Source: JABJMC01 sp964473745 (GTDB lineage: Bacteria > Patescibacteriota > Gracilibacteria > UBA1369 > UBA12473). Taken from it: a DNA stretch of 64,000 bases. Made by a program: the position numbers and the translations under genes. The stretch lies in contig CAYYQE010000002.1 of assembly GCA_964473745.1 (NCBI GenBank), positions 38,379-102,378 on the forward strand, in the 5' to 3' direction. Below are positions 53,738 to 62,175 of this stretch, one piece after another (positions within the stretch are counted from its first letter, which is position 1; every line of letters starts with the position of its first letter). The notes under the pieces are model-generated. The model was not told where the DNA came from and searched no databases. It worked only from the letters and a program-made list of their open reading frames with translations.

Positions 53738-55642
53738 ATTCCTAAAAGAGACTGTTCTTACTCGATCTTTAATTGCCTGAAATTGCGTAAGGCGTTCCTC
53801 TAAACTTGGATTATAAGAAGCTCTTTTTGATTCACCAACAGGGGAGGACTCAGCTCTAGCTGGCCGATCAAGCAATCCTCTTTTTTCTAAACGCCGTTCA
53901 AGCCATCCACCCAAACGACCCAATCTAGACAAAACTCGCTGCATTGCCTCTTTTCTAAAACTGAATGAGCGCTGCTTAAAACCACCTTCTTTTGGCCCAT
54001 AAATAAGCGGACGGAGCTCTACTTTAATTCCATTACAAAGATGATAAAGCTCTCCCCAAGCCGCATTGAAGTTTGGAGTCATCACTTCTGCGGCAACGTC
54101 GCGATTAGCCAAAAAATCTTGAATTCTCTGCACATCATCATAAATAACCCGCGGATCAACATTTTCCGGGTTTAAAGAAAATTTACGATAAACAGTCTGT
54201 AAATCACGATAAGCATGTGCCACCTTAGAAACCAAATAAGCTTTTACAAATTCCTCAGCCGCTAGTTGATGCGCTGGTTGTGAAAAATCTTCGGTTGGCC
54301 CAGTTGTCAGTAAATCAATAACTCTATCAATTCGTTCTATGAAATTCTTTGCTAGAGAAAGATATGGCTCATAATTAAGTCTCTCAGCCTTCTCCTTAGT
54401 TAGGTTCAAATTCCGCAAAACAACCTCTTTTTCATCGTCGCCTAAAGGCCGCCGTTCAAACAATTTGAATTTTTCATGCAATTCATTTACTAACTCACAA
54501 AAAGCACTAAGTGGCGCCTCTTGTAGCTCTGTTAACGCCGTTACTCGCGCCTGATCTCCTCCCAAAAATCCTGAAATCCTCTCGATTTCCTTAAACCGTT
54601 CACCAATACGATCAATTGCTCGATCAAGACGATCACCAATAATTAGAGGATTATAACGATCCAAAGAATCTTTGAGCGTTAAACTTAAAGAAATTTCTCG
54701 TGCAATCGCTCGCTTATGACGGTTTTGTATAATTTGGGGATTCAGAGTAGCGGCAATTTTTAACAATTCTTGTTTCATAGTCGCTAATCTATGTTCGTTA
54801 TCACGCACTTTGTCCGCTGTCCAGTTACTTAGTGTTTTTCTAACACCTCTAAGTCCCTCTTCAATACTGGCCAATTTACGCATTTCTTCTCGATAGCTTT
54901 CATAAATATGAAGAACCCTTCTTTCGGAGGCATGCAAATCTGTTTTAAATAAAACTTTTTCACCGCGCTCATTATCATCGGTTTTTCGAACATTTTGCGT
55001 TCCCAAAATCATACCTTCATTAGGGCCCGCTCCCATTCTCATTAATCTAAAATACCGTAAATTTGACTCTTCAGTATGGTCTTCAGTCCCTGGATAACGA
55101 ATCGGTTCAAGATGAGAAAGCATCTCTTTGATGGCTGGAATCGCGGCCGCATAAGCCTTAATCCGTTTAACTCTTTTCGTTCCCTTGGGAGGCAAATGCT
55201 CTTCTAATCCTAAATTCTTAAGTAACGTCGGAGTGATTCGCTCTGGACTAATAATCATGGAATCAATATCTATACCACCTTCATCCTCACGCGCGACAGC
55301 CATCCGATCCTCTGGTTTAACCAAAATATCTTCCACGGTTTTTAAAAAAGTGCGTGGTGCTTCTTCGACCGTCTCATCCGAGTCCGCTCGATTATCAGCC
55401 CAATCCGGGTTATCCTCTAATTGTGCCACTAAACTCTCAAAAAGCGTCCTAAAATAGCGTGTTTGCAAAAGTAATCGGCGTTGCTCTTGGACCGCCTCAA
55501 CCTGATCGGGCACCAATAAATCTAATTCGCGAATTTCACCCACAATTCCTTCAAACTCTTCATTATGTCCGCGCGGATTTAATTCTTGATATCGAGCATA
55601 AGCCTGCGTTGCATCATCAAGAGAAACTTCTATTTTTGACAT
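53717..55642 (-). CDS. Long helical hypothetical protein
   Basis: A 641-residue, charge-rich, mostly alpha-helical soluble protein with no signal peptide, membrane helix or recognised motif. Several stretches (about 225-330 and 390-500) look coiled-coil-like. The C-terminal about 60 residues are Arg/Ser-rich. It lies 29 bp after ribH on the same strand. It may belong to a lineage-specific family, and no function is proposed. Confidence 0.65.
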   Translation of the reverse strand: MSKIEVSLDDATQAYARYQELNPRGHNEEFEGIVGEIRELDLLVPDQVEAVQEQRRLLLQTRYFRTLFESLVAQLEDNPDWADNRADSDETVEEAPRTFLKTVEDILVKPEDRMAVAREDEGGIDIDSMIISPERITPTLLKNLGLEEHLPPKGTKRVKRIKAYAAAIPAIKEMLSHLEPIRYPGTEDHTEESNLRYFRLMRMGAGPNEGMILGTQNVRKTDDNERGEKVLFKTDLHASERRVLHIYESYREEMRKLASIEEGLRGVRKTLSNWTADKVRDNEHRLATMKQELLKIAATLNPQIIQNRHKRAIAREISLSLTLKDSLDRYNPLIIGDRLDRAIDRIGERFKEIERISGFLGGDQARVTALTELQEAPLSAFCELVNELHEKFKLFERRPLGDDEKEVVLRNLNLTKEKAERLNYEPYLSLAKNFIERIDRVIDLLTTGPTEDFSQPAHQLAAEEFVKAYLVSKVAHAYRDLQTVYRKFSLNPENVDPRVIYDDVQRIQDFLANRDVAAEVMTPNFNAAWGELYHLCNGIKVELRPLIYGPKEGGFKQRSFSFRKEAMQRVLSRLGRLGGWLERRLEKRGLLDRPARAESSPVGESKRASYNPSLEERLTQFQAIKDRVRTVSFRNLNLSLS

Positions 55643-55671
55643 AAAAATTAATTAAGGACGCGATTTTATCA

Positions 55672-56067
55672 TTAAATCTGACATTTCGCCATAAAAATTG
55701 CGGTTTCAGCTGCATCTTTACCACGATCAATTCGCGCTTCTGCTAATTTAATTGAATCAACCATCAAAACTTCAAACGCAATTGGTAAATCATATTTAAG
55801 CATTACTTCCCGAATTCCATCTACACAAGCCTGGCAAACCATATCGTAATGATCGGTTTCGCCTTTAATCACACATCCCAAAGTAAGCAAAGCATCATAC
55901 TCACCAGTCTTTGCCATACGCTGCGCAATCACGGGAATTTCAAACGCTCCCGGGACTCTTTCAATCTCATAATTCACTTCTTTTTCATTTAACACACCTT
56001 CCGCCGCAATCAACATTTTTTCCGTAATTTCATTATTAAATTTTGAGACTATTACGCCAATTTTCAT
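55672..56067 (-). CDS. ribH: 6,7-dimethyl-8-ribityllumazine synthase
   Basis: RibH joins ribitylamino-uracil and dihydroxybutanone phosphate. The 131-residue protein has VSKFNNEIT, VPGAFEIPV, LGCVIKGETDHYDMVC, and a late Arg/Lys segment. It is slightly short but complete. It follows ribE by 3 bp. Confidence 0.94.
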   Translation of the reverse strand: MKIGVIVSKFNNEITEKMLIAAEGVLNEKEVNYEIERVPGAFEIPVIAQRMAKTGEYDALLTLGCVIKGETDHYDMVCQACVDGIREVMLKYDLPIAFEVLMVDSIKLAEARIDRGKDAAETAIFMAKCQI

Positions 56068-56070
56068 ATT

Positions 56071-56646
56071 TTAAGAATTAAATTTTTCTAGATATCGGGC
56101 CAACATATCAACCTCTAAATTCACCGGCGAATCAACTTTCAAATCACTCAAATTAGTATTTTCTAAAGTATGTGGAATTAAAGCCACCTCAAAAGCATCA
56201 TCTTTTACGGCACTCACTGTCAAACTCACACCATTCACGGTAATCGAACCTTTGTGAGCAATATATTTAAGAAGTGGTAGGGGAGGAGTGATCTCAATTC
56301 GCCGATCATCCGCATCATTCGTCACTTTCAAAACCGTCCCCACCCCATCAACATGCCCCTGCACAAAATGTCCTCCCAAACGATCGCCAACTTGCAACGC
56401 GCGCTCCAAATTAACGCGTCCACCAACTTCCAATTTACCCAGGGTAGTTACACCCAAAGTTTCGGGCATCACCTCCGCCGCAAAACCATTATCACCAACC
56501 TGCACAACCGTTAAACAAACACCATCAATCGCAATACTTTCACCCATTTCAGCTACAAAAGGTGCGGTAATCGTAAATCTTTTGCCATCATCGGTCTCGA
56601 CAATTTCTGAAACGCGACAAACTGATTGTATTAGTCCTGTAAACAT
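56071..56646 (-). CDS. ribE: Riboflavin synthase alpha subunit
   Basis: RibE dismutates two lumazines to riboflavin. The 191-residue protein shows the internal duplication of two similar barrels, MFTGLIQ at the start, SIAIDGVCLTV in the first half and GSITVNGVSLTV in the second, FVQGHVDGVG and a C-terminal LEVDMLARYLEK. ribBA and ribD are not in the window. No FMN riboswitch precedes it. Confidence 0.96.
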   Translation of the reverse strand: MFTGLIQSVCRVSEIVETDDGKRFTITAPFVAEMGESIAIDGVCLTVVQVGDNGFAAEVMPETLGVTTLGKLEVGGRVNLERALQVGDRLGGHFVQGHVDGVGTVLKVTNDADDRRIEITPPLPLLKYIAHKGSITVNGVSLTVSAVKDDAFEVALIPHTLENTNLSDLKVDSPVNLEVDMLARYLEKFNS

Positions 56647-56655
56647 AGCGGAAAA

Positions 56656-56684
56656 ATGATAGCTTAAGTTAATTACGCTAACAA
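56656..56684 (-). promoter_or_regulatory. Predicted promoter of ribE-ribH
   Basis: On the minus strand TTGTTA (56684-56679), 17-nt spacer, TATCAT (56661-56656), 9 nt before ATG 56646. The -35 lies inside the end of the upstream gene, so ribE may be read both from here and by read-through. Confidence 0.5.
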
Positions 56685-57466
56685 GGAAACCTTACCTTCA
56701 TTTTTCTATAAAACCTATCCAATGCCTCTTGAATTGGGGGGTCTAAGGAATCGAGTGTTGGTAAATCAGCAATTGGCGCAAAAACAATATCTCCCCCTGA
56801 AGGTTGAATCCCAACCTGTAATTCATCCGCAGTTACCACGGCGGTTCGCTCCTTATAACCCCACCCTAAGTAAGTCATATCACCCTGATGCGTACGAGCA
56901 AAGGAGGCACAGCCATTAAGTGGTTCCACTCTAAAATCAGACGGTAAACGATTCGTAGAAACAGTCTCATTATAGATATAACCAAGATCTTCAAGCTTAC
57001 CAACAACACCTAAAGATGGATCAACAACCCACCAACCATCACTTTTAATTAACACAAAAAAATGCTTTGAACCCGAGACGTCTTGCCTAAGAAAAAAAGG
57101 GTCATGTCCTTTAGCTACTAACATCTTATCCACCAGTTCAGGATATTTAAGGCGAATAAGCAAAAAAGCTTTCATTGCCAACTCCGCACAATCTCCAGAA
57201 TTTAAAGATAAATCAAAAAACTTCGCGGCACCAGCCACAGTAAGTTTTTCATGACGACGATCCAACCACATAGGGTATCTAGCCTCTGCTAATTTAAACT
57301 GATGGTAATCAAAAGATGGCAATAACCCCTGGATATCAGCTAAAACTGCGGCCATATCATCAGGATTTGCCCTAGGAAGTTCCAGCCATTCATTAAATCT
57401 AGGCATAACTTCAGCATACCCAGATTCTATATATCGTTCTGCTGATTCAACCGCTCTAAAAGCCAT
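56678..57466 (-). CDS. Transglutaminase-like cysteine protein
   Basis: A 262-residue protein with the order Cys-His-Asp of the papain/transglutaminase fold: NSGDCAELA (Cys about 94), SKHFFVLI (His about 134) and WWVVDPSLG (Asp about 149). The 15-residue His-to-Asp spacing, with aromatic WW before VDPS, matches the transglutaminase core. No signal peptide. It could be a peptidase, amidase or transferase. The partner is unknown. It has its own promoter. Confidence 0.7.
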   Translation of the reverse strand: MAFRAVESAERYIESGYAEVMPRFNEWLELPRANPDDMAAVLADIQGLLPSFDYHQFKLAEARYPMWLDRRHEKLTVAGAAKFFDLSLNSGDCAELAMKAFLLIRLKYPELVDKMLVAKGHDPFFLRQDVSGSKHFFVLIKSDGWWVVDPSLGVVGKLEDLGYIYNETVSTNRLPSDFRVEPLNGCASFARTHQGDMTYLGWGYKERTAVVTADELQVGIQPSGGDIVFAPIADLPTLDSLDPPIQEALDRFYRKMKVRFPC

Positions 57467-57491
57467 AAGGTCTTTTTAAATTTTGGACGAA

Positions 57492-57520
57492 ATTTTATCT
57501 GAAAATACAAAAAAATGCAA
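57492..57520 (-). promoter_or_regulatory. Predicted promoter of the transglutaminase-like gene
   Basis: On the minus strand TTGCAT (57520-57515), 17-nt spacer, TAAAAT (57497-57492), in the 150-bp divergent gap with ssb. No equally good ssb promoter was seen. The rest of the gap is A/T-rich with two TAACC sequences. Confidence 0.6.
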
Positions 57521-57616
57521 ACTCCTTAAACAGTTCATTTTTTATTCATCTTTTGTTTAAATTTTCGTCATCTCGCTTTGCTAACCTAAAAACATCTATC
57601 CCTAACCACACTTACT

Positions 57617-58006
57617 ATGCGCAGTGTGAACAAAGTCATCTTAATGGGCAATTTGGGTGCTCCTCCCGAGATGCGTTCTACCAAGACGGGTAAAACCGTC
57701 ACCAATTTTTCACTCGCGACCAACAATGAATGGCGCGATGAACAAGGCGAAGCCCAACGGACTACTGACTTTCACAAAGTCATTGCTTGGCAAAACTTAG
57801 GCGAAATTTGCGGTAAACACCTTAAAAAAGGAAGTGCCGTTTATATCGAAGGCCGCCTTCACAACCGTTCGTACGAAGACAAAGACAACAATCGCCGTTA
57901 CATAACAGAAGTAACTGCGGATAAAGTCAATTTTATCCAAACCAAACGAACCAAGCAGGGTGACAAAGTTGGTTTAGAAGAAGCCGGCGAGCCAGTTGCG
58001 GCGTAA
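57617..58006 (+). CDS. ssb: Single-stranded DNA-binding protein SSB
   Basis: A 129-residue SSB: OB fold with VNKVILMGNLGAPPEMR, the WQNLGEICGKHLKKG helix and YIEGRLHNRSYED. It ends in EEAGEPVAA without the usual acidic DDDIPF tip used to recruit partner proteins. CCTAACC lies 9 nt before the ATG. Confidence 0.95.
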   Translation: MRSVNKVILMGNLGAPPEMRSTKTGKTVTNFSLATNNEWRDEQGEAQRTTDFHKVIAWQNLGEICGKHLKKGSAVYIEGRLHNRSYEDKDNNRRYITEVTADKVNFIQTKRTKQGDKVGLEEAGEPVAA

Positions 58007-58020
58007 ATTCAAATCTATAG

Positions 58021-58026
58021 TATACT
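58021..58026 (+). promoter_or_regulatory. -10 box of a leaderless glycosyltransferase promoter
   Basis: TATACT (58021-58026), then AGAGGT, then ATG 58033: exactly 6 nt. The -35 is weak (TTGCGG at 57996, spacer 19). AGAGGT touches the ATG, too close to act as a Shine-Dalgarno. Confidence 0.55.
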
Positions 58027-58032
58027 AGAGGT

Positions 58033-58959
58033 ATGAAACTCAGTGTTCTCATTCCAACCTACAATAGACTTGAAATTCTTCAAAAAACACTCAAGGTCCT
58101 TGAGCGGCAATCATTAGCACTCAAGGATTTTGAGGTGATTGTAATAAATGACGGCAGCACAGATGGGACCCGTGACTGGCTTAACTCTTACGAAGGGAAA
58201 CTAAATTTAAGCGCCCTTAATCAAAAAAATACTGGCCAAGGAATTGCTCGCAACAATGGTCTCAAAAAAGCTCGAGGTGATATTATTCTCTTTTTTGGAG
58301 ACGATATGGTTGCCGCACACCCAGATTTCCTAGAAATGCATGTAAAATTTCACGAAAAAAAACCTCAGCTAGAAATTGCTGGTCTCGGGCGTATTGATTG
58401 GCCCCCAGACCTAAAAATCAATGACTACATGCAGTGGATGACCAACGGCTCCTCAATTTTCGGAAAATTTGGAGGACACCAATTTGCCTATGAAAAACTA
58501 GATCATGGCCAAACACCTGATTTTAACTTTTTCTACACTTCTAATCTTTCTCTAAAACGAAAATTCCTTGGGAAAGATCCCTTTGATCCGGCTTTTAGCA
58601 AATACGGTTGGGAAGATATTGAACTTGGTTACCGCTTACAAAAAGAAAAACACCTAAGAATGGTTTATCTAAAAGAAGCAGTGACTTACCACGATCATCC
58701 CATGGATTCTTCGGGACTTCGCCATCGCATGGTAGCTATTGGTCGCTCCGCTCATATTATCGATCAAAAATATCCTGAACTCAAAAAAGTTCCTAATTTT
58801 TGGAAAAAAACTGCTTTTATTTTGCTCTCTAATCCCTTGAGTCTAATTCTAATTTGGACTCTAAATCATCTCACCCGAAAAAAACTTCAAGCCCTCTATT
58901 ACTACGCTCTCTCTAAAAACTACTTCCTAAAAGGAGTAAAACAGGGTATAATATATTAA
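58033..58959 (+). CDS. Family 2 glycosyltransferase
   Basis: A 308-residue GT-A fold: SVLIPTYNRLEILQKTL, VINDGSTD, the DxD-like GDDM (about 95) and ED (GWEDIELGYRL, about 198). The C-terminal hydrophobic stretch (about 258-275) may contact the membrane. It transfers a sugar to a glycan or lipid acceptor. It is the first gene of the cluster with the solute-binding lipoprotein and O-antigen-ligase-like gene, and its stop overlaps the next start by one base (TAATG). Confidence 0.88.
   Translation: MKLSVLIPTYNRLEILQKTLKVLERQSLALKDFEVIVINDGSTDGTRDWLNSYEGKLNLSALNQKNTGQGIARNNGLKKARGDIILFFGDDMVAAHPDFLEMHVKFHEKKPQLEIAGLGRIDWPPDLKINDYMQWMTNGSSIFGKFGGHQFAYEKLDHGQTPDFNFFYTSNLSLKRKFLGKDPFDPAFSKYGWEDIELGYRLQKEKHLRMVYLKEAVTYHDHPMDSSGLRHRMVAIGRSAHIIDQKYPELKKVPNFWKKTAFILLSNPLSLILIWTLNHLTRKKLQALYYYALSKNYFLKGVKQGIIY
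58947..58952 (+). promoter_or_regulatory. -10 box of an internal leaderless promoter
   Basis: TATAAT (58947-58952), then ATATTA, then ATG 58959, 6 nt. It lies within the last codons of the glycosyltransferase, so the lipoprotein could also be made from its own leaderless message. The -35 is weak. Confidence 0.5.
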
Positions 58960-60404
58960 TGAAAACTAATAAAACCTCCCTTATGCGAAAATTTATCGCA
59001 TTTAGCATCATTTTGACGCTCATCATTGGAGCATTTGTTGGTTGCACAAAAAAAACAACCACAACTACAACTGTTAAAAAAGATGCCATTGAGCTCACTT
59101 ATTATCGGTTATTTGACGACGAAGATATATTTGAACCGTTAATCCGAGCCTATGAATCCGAAAACACGCACGTCACCATAAATTACCGTAAATTTACTGA
59201 TCCTGAGCAGTATTTAGATTTAATTATCAATGAACTAGCAGAAGGGGAGGGGCCAGACATTTTTTCCATGCATAACACCTGGTTTACGCAGCATCGCAAA
59301 AAACTAACTCCCGTTCCAAGCACTCTCATCACAACCGAAGATTTCAACAATGTTTTTGTAAGCGTGACTGGAGATGACCTAGTTATCCCAGACCAAACCG
59401 GGACTGAACAAATTTACGGCTTACCAATGTATGTCGACACACTCGCGCTCTACTATAACCAAGACCATTTTGAAGACGCTGTTCCGTCGCGAGGAAAACC
59501 TGCTTCAACCTGGGAAGAACTGCAGGAAGACGTTTATAAACTCACAAAATCAGATAATAGTTTTGAAAGGTTTGAAGTTGCGGGGATTGCCATGGGACGA
59601 GCGGACAATATTCTTCGCGCCATCGACATTCTTTATTTACTTATGATCCAGTTTGGAACCGAATTTTATGACGAGGCTTTTACAGAAGCAACTTTTGCTG
59701 ATTCAACCGGCGCCAATACTGGGACTCTAGAATATCCCGGAGCCGGAGCTCTTAGCTTCTTTACGCAGTTTGCTCTTCCAAGTAGCAAATACTACACCTG
59801 GAACGCCTATTTAGCTGACGATGACAGCGCTGAAAAAGAAATTAAAACCTTTGCGCGTGGCAAAGCATCGATGATTATTGGTTATTCGTATCTTTACGAA
59901 GAAATCATGGACCAAATTTCAGAATTAGATAAAAAAGGACAAGATTCCATTGATACCAGCACTGTAAAAATAGCTGCTATCCCTCAAGTAGAAGACCCTG
60001 AAACCAGCACTGAAAAGCGTGACACTTACGCCAGTTACTTTGCCGAAACAGTGGCTCGCACTTCTGAAAACTCCGAAGAAGCCTGGAAATTTCTAAGCTA
60101 TTTAGTTGAAAAAGAAAACCTAGCTCACTATCACACGGAAACCAATAGACCAACCAGTCGACGCGATATGATTGAAGAGCAGGCCGAAGATTCCACTTAT
60201 GGAGTATTTGCCGAACAAATTGGCTACGCCGAAAGCTTCCCAATTGCGGACGCTGATGCTTATACCGAAATATTTGCCGAAGCCATTGATGCTGTTTTAG
60301 ATACCGAGGATCCCGATGATGTTATGAAAGATGCTCAAGATGCCGTCAATCTTTACATCCCGTCAGAAGGGCTTTATCCTGTTGTCATAACTACAACAGA
60401 GTAA
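58959..60404 (+). CDS. Family 1 extracellular solute-binding lipoprotein
   Basis: A 481-residue lipoprotein: hydrophobic signal, Cys at residue 30 (AFVGC, Phe at -3), then a Thr run. The rest is an SBP_bac_1-type sugar-binding fold (ELTYYRLFDDEDIFEPLIRAYE, EGPDIFSMHN, YGLPMYVDTLALYYN, ASMIIGYSYLYEEI). No ABC permease or ATPase gene is nearby, so uptake would need a distant partner. A glycan-binding role in assembly is possible. ATG 58983 is an alternative start. Confidence 0.87.
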   Translation: MKTNKTSLMRKFIAFSIILTLIIGAFVGCTKKTTTTTTVKKDAIELTYYRLFDDEDIFEPLIRAYESENTHVTINYRKFTDPEQYLDLIINELAEGEGPDIFSMHNTWFTQHRKKLTPVPSTLITTEDFNNVFVSVTGDDLVIPDQTGTEQIYGLPMYVDTLALYYNQDHFEDAVPSRGKPASTWEELQEDVYKLTKSDNSFERFEVAGIAMGRADNILRAIDILYLLMIQFGTEFYDEAFTEATFADSTGANTGTLEYPGAGALSFFTQFALPSSKYYTWNAYLADDDSAEKEIKTFARGKASMIIGYSYLYEEIMDQISELDKKGQDSIDTSTVKIAAIPQVEDPETSTEKRDTYASYFAETVARTSENSEEAWKFLSYLVEKENLAHYHTETNRPTSRRDMIEEQAEDSTYGVFAEQIGYAESFPIADADAYTEIFAEAIDAVLDTEDPDDVMKDAQDAVNLYIPSEGLYPVVITTTE

Positions 60405-60413
60405 AACTCCTTT

Positions 60414-61601
60414 ATGTTCAAAAAACTGCTGCCCAGCCAATTATTATGGGGGATTACCTTATGGACGCTACCTTTTAGTATTTTTACAGTTGTCTGGCAG
60501 AATGCTTATTTTTTGCAAGGGAGTTATAATCCCTACTTAAGTTTTAGTGTTTATTTAAGTGAAATTTTTGTAGCAGCGACTTTTGTGGCCTGGCTCATTG
60601 AAAAATTTTTAAAATCAAATAAGCTAAACTTTCATAAAAAAAGTTGGCTTTTAGCGGGAGGAATCCTAGGCCTTTCTCTACTTTCCGTTTTGTTTTCGCA
60701 AGACAAAATCACCTCATTACTGGGAAATATTCACATTTTAAGTGGACTAATGGCCATGCTACTCATGGCGCACCAAGTAACGCCTCATCAAAAAACTAAA
60801 CAAATTTTTATCTCGGCTCTTGTTTTCCAAAGTGTAGTGGGGATTTTTCAAGTAATAACCCAAAAATCCATTGGTCTTTCGTTTTTAGGAGAACCCCTTA
60901 TTGGCCCGGAAATTGCTGGTGTTGCTAAATTAAACATAGCCGGAAAAACACTTGTACGTGCCTATGGCACCCTGCCTCACGCCAATTTGTTAGCGGGATT
61001 CCTCGGAATAGGAATTTTAATGGCGCACAAACTCCCTAAACACAAGCTTTGGCAAATCAGCAAAGTCTTGCTTTGGACTGGCTTCTTCCTAACTTTTTCC
61101 AAAGGTGCGATTATCGCGCTTTTTCTAGCCTTAACAATTACTAAACGCCTTCCACTCAAAATAGCGGCACCCATCCTTGGAATTAGCTTAGTCGCTTTTG
61201 TTTATAAATGGGATTTCTTCCTCTTAAGTGAATCGTTTATCGAACGTCTTCAGTATTTAAAAATCAGCCTCGGTATGCTCGCGAATGAACCTGTTGGGGT
61301 GGGTCTCACACAATTCACCGCTCGCCTCCAAGAATTCTCAACAATCAAACTCCAACCCTGGCAATACCAACCTGTTCACAATATCTATTTACTGGTCGCT
61401 AACGAACTCGGCCTCTGGAGTGGACTCGCGCTTATTGGTGGTCTTGGCTATGCTTTGCGACAGCTGTGGCATCACAAAATCGCCACAACCATAATTATTT
61501 TCATCATCATCATCGGACTTTTTGATCACTACTTAATTAGCCTGCCACAGGGGATTTTACTAAGTGGGGGATTGTTAGGGTTGACAAACATTAAAAAATA
61601 A
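60414..61601 (+). CDS. O-antigen ligase / polymerase-like membrane protein
   Basis: A 395-residue polytopic protein with about 10 hydrophobic helices and the Wzy/WaaL signatures: FLTFSKGAIIAL (about 225), PVGVGLTQFTARL and PVHNIYLLVANELGLWSG (His at about 323). These proteins polymerise or ligate undecaprenyl-linked glycans on the outer face. Together with the upstream glycosyltransferase it implies surface glycan making. It ends the three-gene cluster. Confidence 0.85.
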   Translation: MFKKLLPSQLLWGITLWTLPFSIFTVVWQNAYFLQGSYNPYLSFSVYLSEIFVAATFVAWLIEKFLKSNKLNFHKKSWLLAGGILGLSLLSVLFSQDKITSLLGNIHILSGLMAMLLMAHQVTPHQKTKQIFISALVFQSVVGIFQVITQKSIGLSFLGEPLIGPEIAGVAKLNIAGKTLVRAYGTLPHANLLAGFLGIGILMAHKLPKHKLWQISKVLLWTGFFLTFSKGAIIALFLALTITKRLPLKIAAPILGISLVAFVYKWDFFLLSESFIERLQYLKISLGMLANEPVGVGLTQFTARLQEFSTIKLQPWQYQPVHNIYLLVANELGLWSGLALIGGLGYALRQLWHHKIATTIIIFIIIIGLFDHYLISLPQGILLSGGLLGLTNIKK

Positions 61602-61607
61602 GTAAAA
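61580..61607 (+). promoter_or_regulatory. Predicted promoter of the 178-residue unknown gene
   Basis: TTGACA (61580-61585), 16-nt spacer, TAAAAT (61602-61607), partly inside the end of the ligase gene. A second TATAAT at 61622-61627 lies 11 nt before ATG 61639. Confidence 0.6.
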
Positions 61608-61638
61608 TCTGAAACCTACCCCTATAATCCACCACCCC

Positions 61639-62175
61639 ATGAGTGACCGAGCTTTAAACAATCCTGCCAATCTTGAAACAGCAAAAGCGGATTTAACCGA
61701 AATCCTAAGGCTGGCCGATATTGGAAACCCCTTAGCACAAGAATGGCTGGCTAACAGAGCAGCTGAATTTGAACACATCCGCGAACTAGCCCAAGCCAAT
61801 GAGAGCGATCGAGTAGCTCCTGTATTCGGCGACACCGCTGCCTCCATAGACCAAGAAATTGGCTCCGCCGACGAAGAACAAAGTGAATTTACCTCCCGAC
61901 TCTTAGCTGCAGCCACAAAAGATCTCAGCGGTGGCCTAGCGTTTGTTAAATCTTTATTAGATAAGACCGATGAAGATGGAGTTATTAAACTTTCCAGAGC
62001 AGATGAAGCTATGCTTGGAACTATTCAAATCCCAACAGCTGGCACACTTAATGCTCTCCAAGCAGACCAAATACCCGAATCAACCCCTCGCGACAGAATT
62101 CTTGAATTTACTGGAGGCGGAACAGCTATGCTAAAGGTTTGGGAAGAAGGAGTATATCAACTTGAAAACGTCTAA
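61639..62175 (+). CDS. Hypothetical acidic protein
   Basis: A 178-residue soluble, acidic, Ala/Leu/Glu-rich protein. The N-terminal half is helical. The C-terminal third (about 125-178, GTLNALQADQIPESTPRDRILEF) ends in short beta segments. No signal or domain is recognised. Its stop interlocks with fmt (4-bp convergent overlap). Confidence 0.65.
   Translation: MSDRALNNPANLETAKADLTEILRLADIGNPLAQEWLANRAAEFEHIRELAQANESDRVAPVFGDTAASIDQEIGSADEEQSEFTSRLLAAATKDLSGGLAFVKSLLDKTDEDGVIKLSRADEAMLGTIQIPTAGTLNALQADQIPESTPRDRILEFTGGGTAMLKVWEEGVYQLENV

Noticed and set aside
56647..56677. Possible FMN riboswitch before ribE
   Set aside because: Only 31 bp separate the genes and the predicted start is next to the ATG, far too short for an FMN riboswitch.
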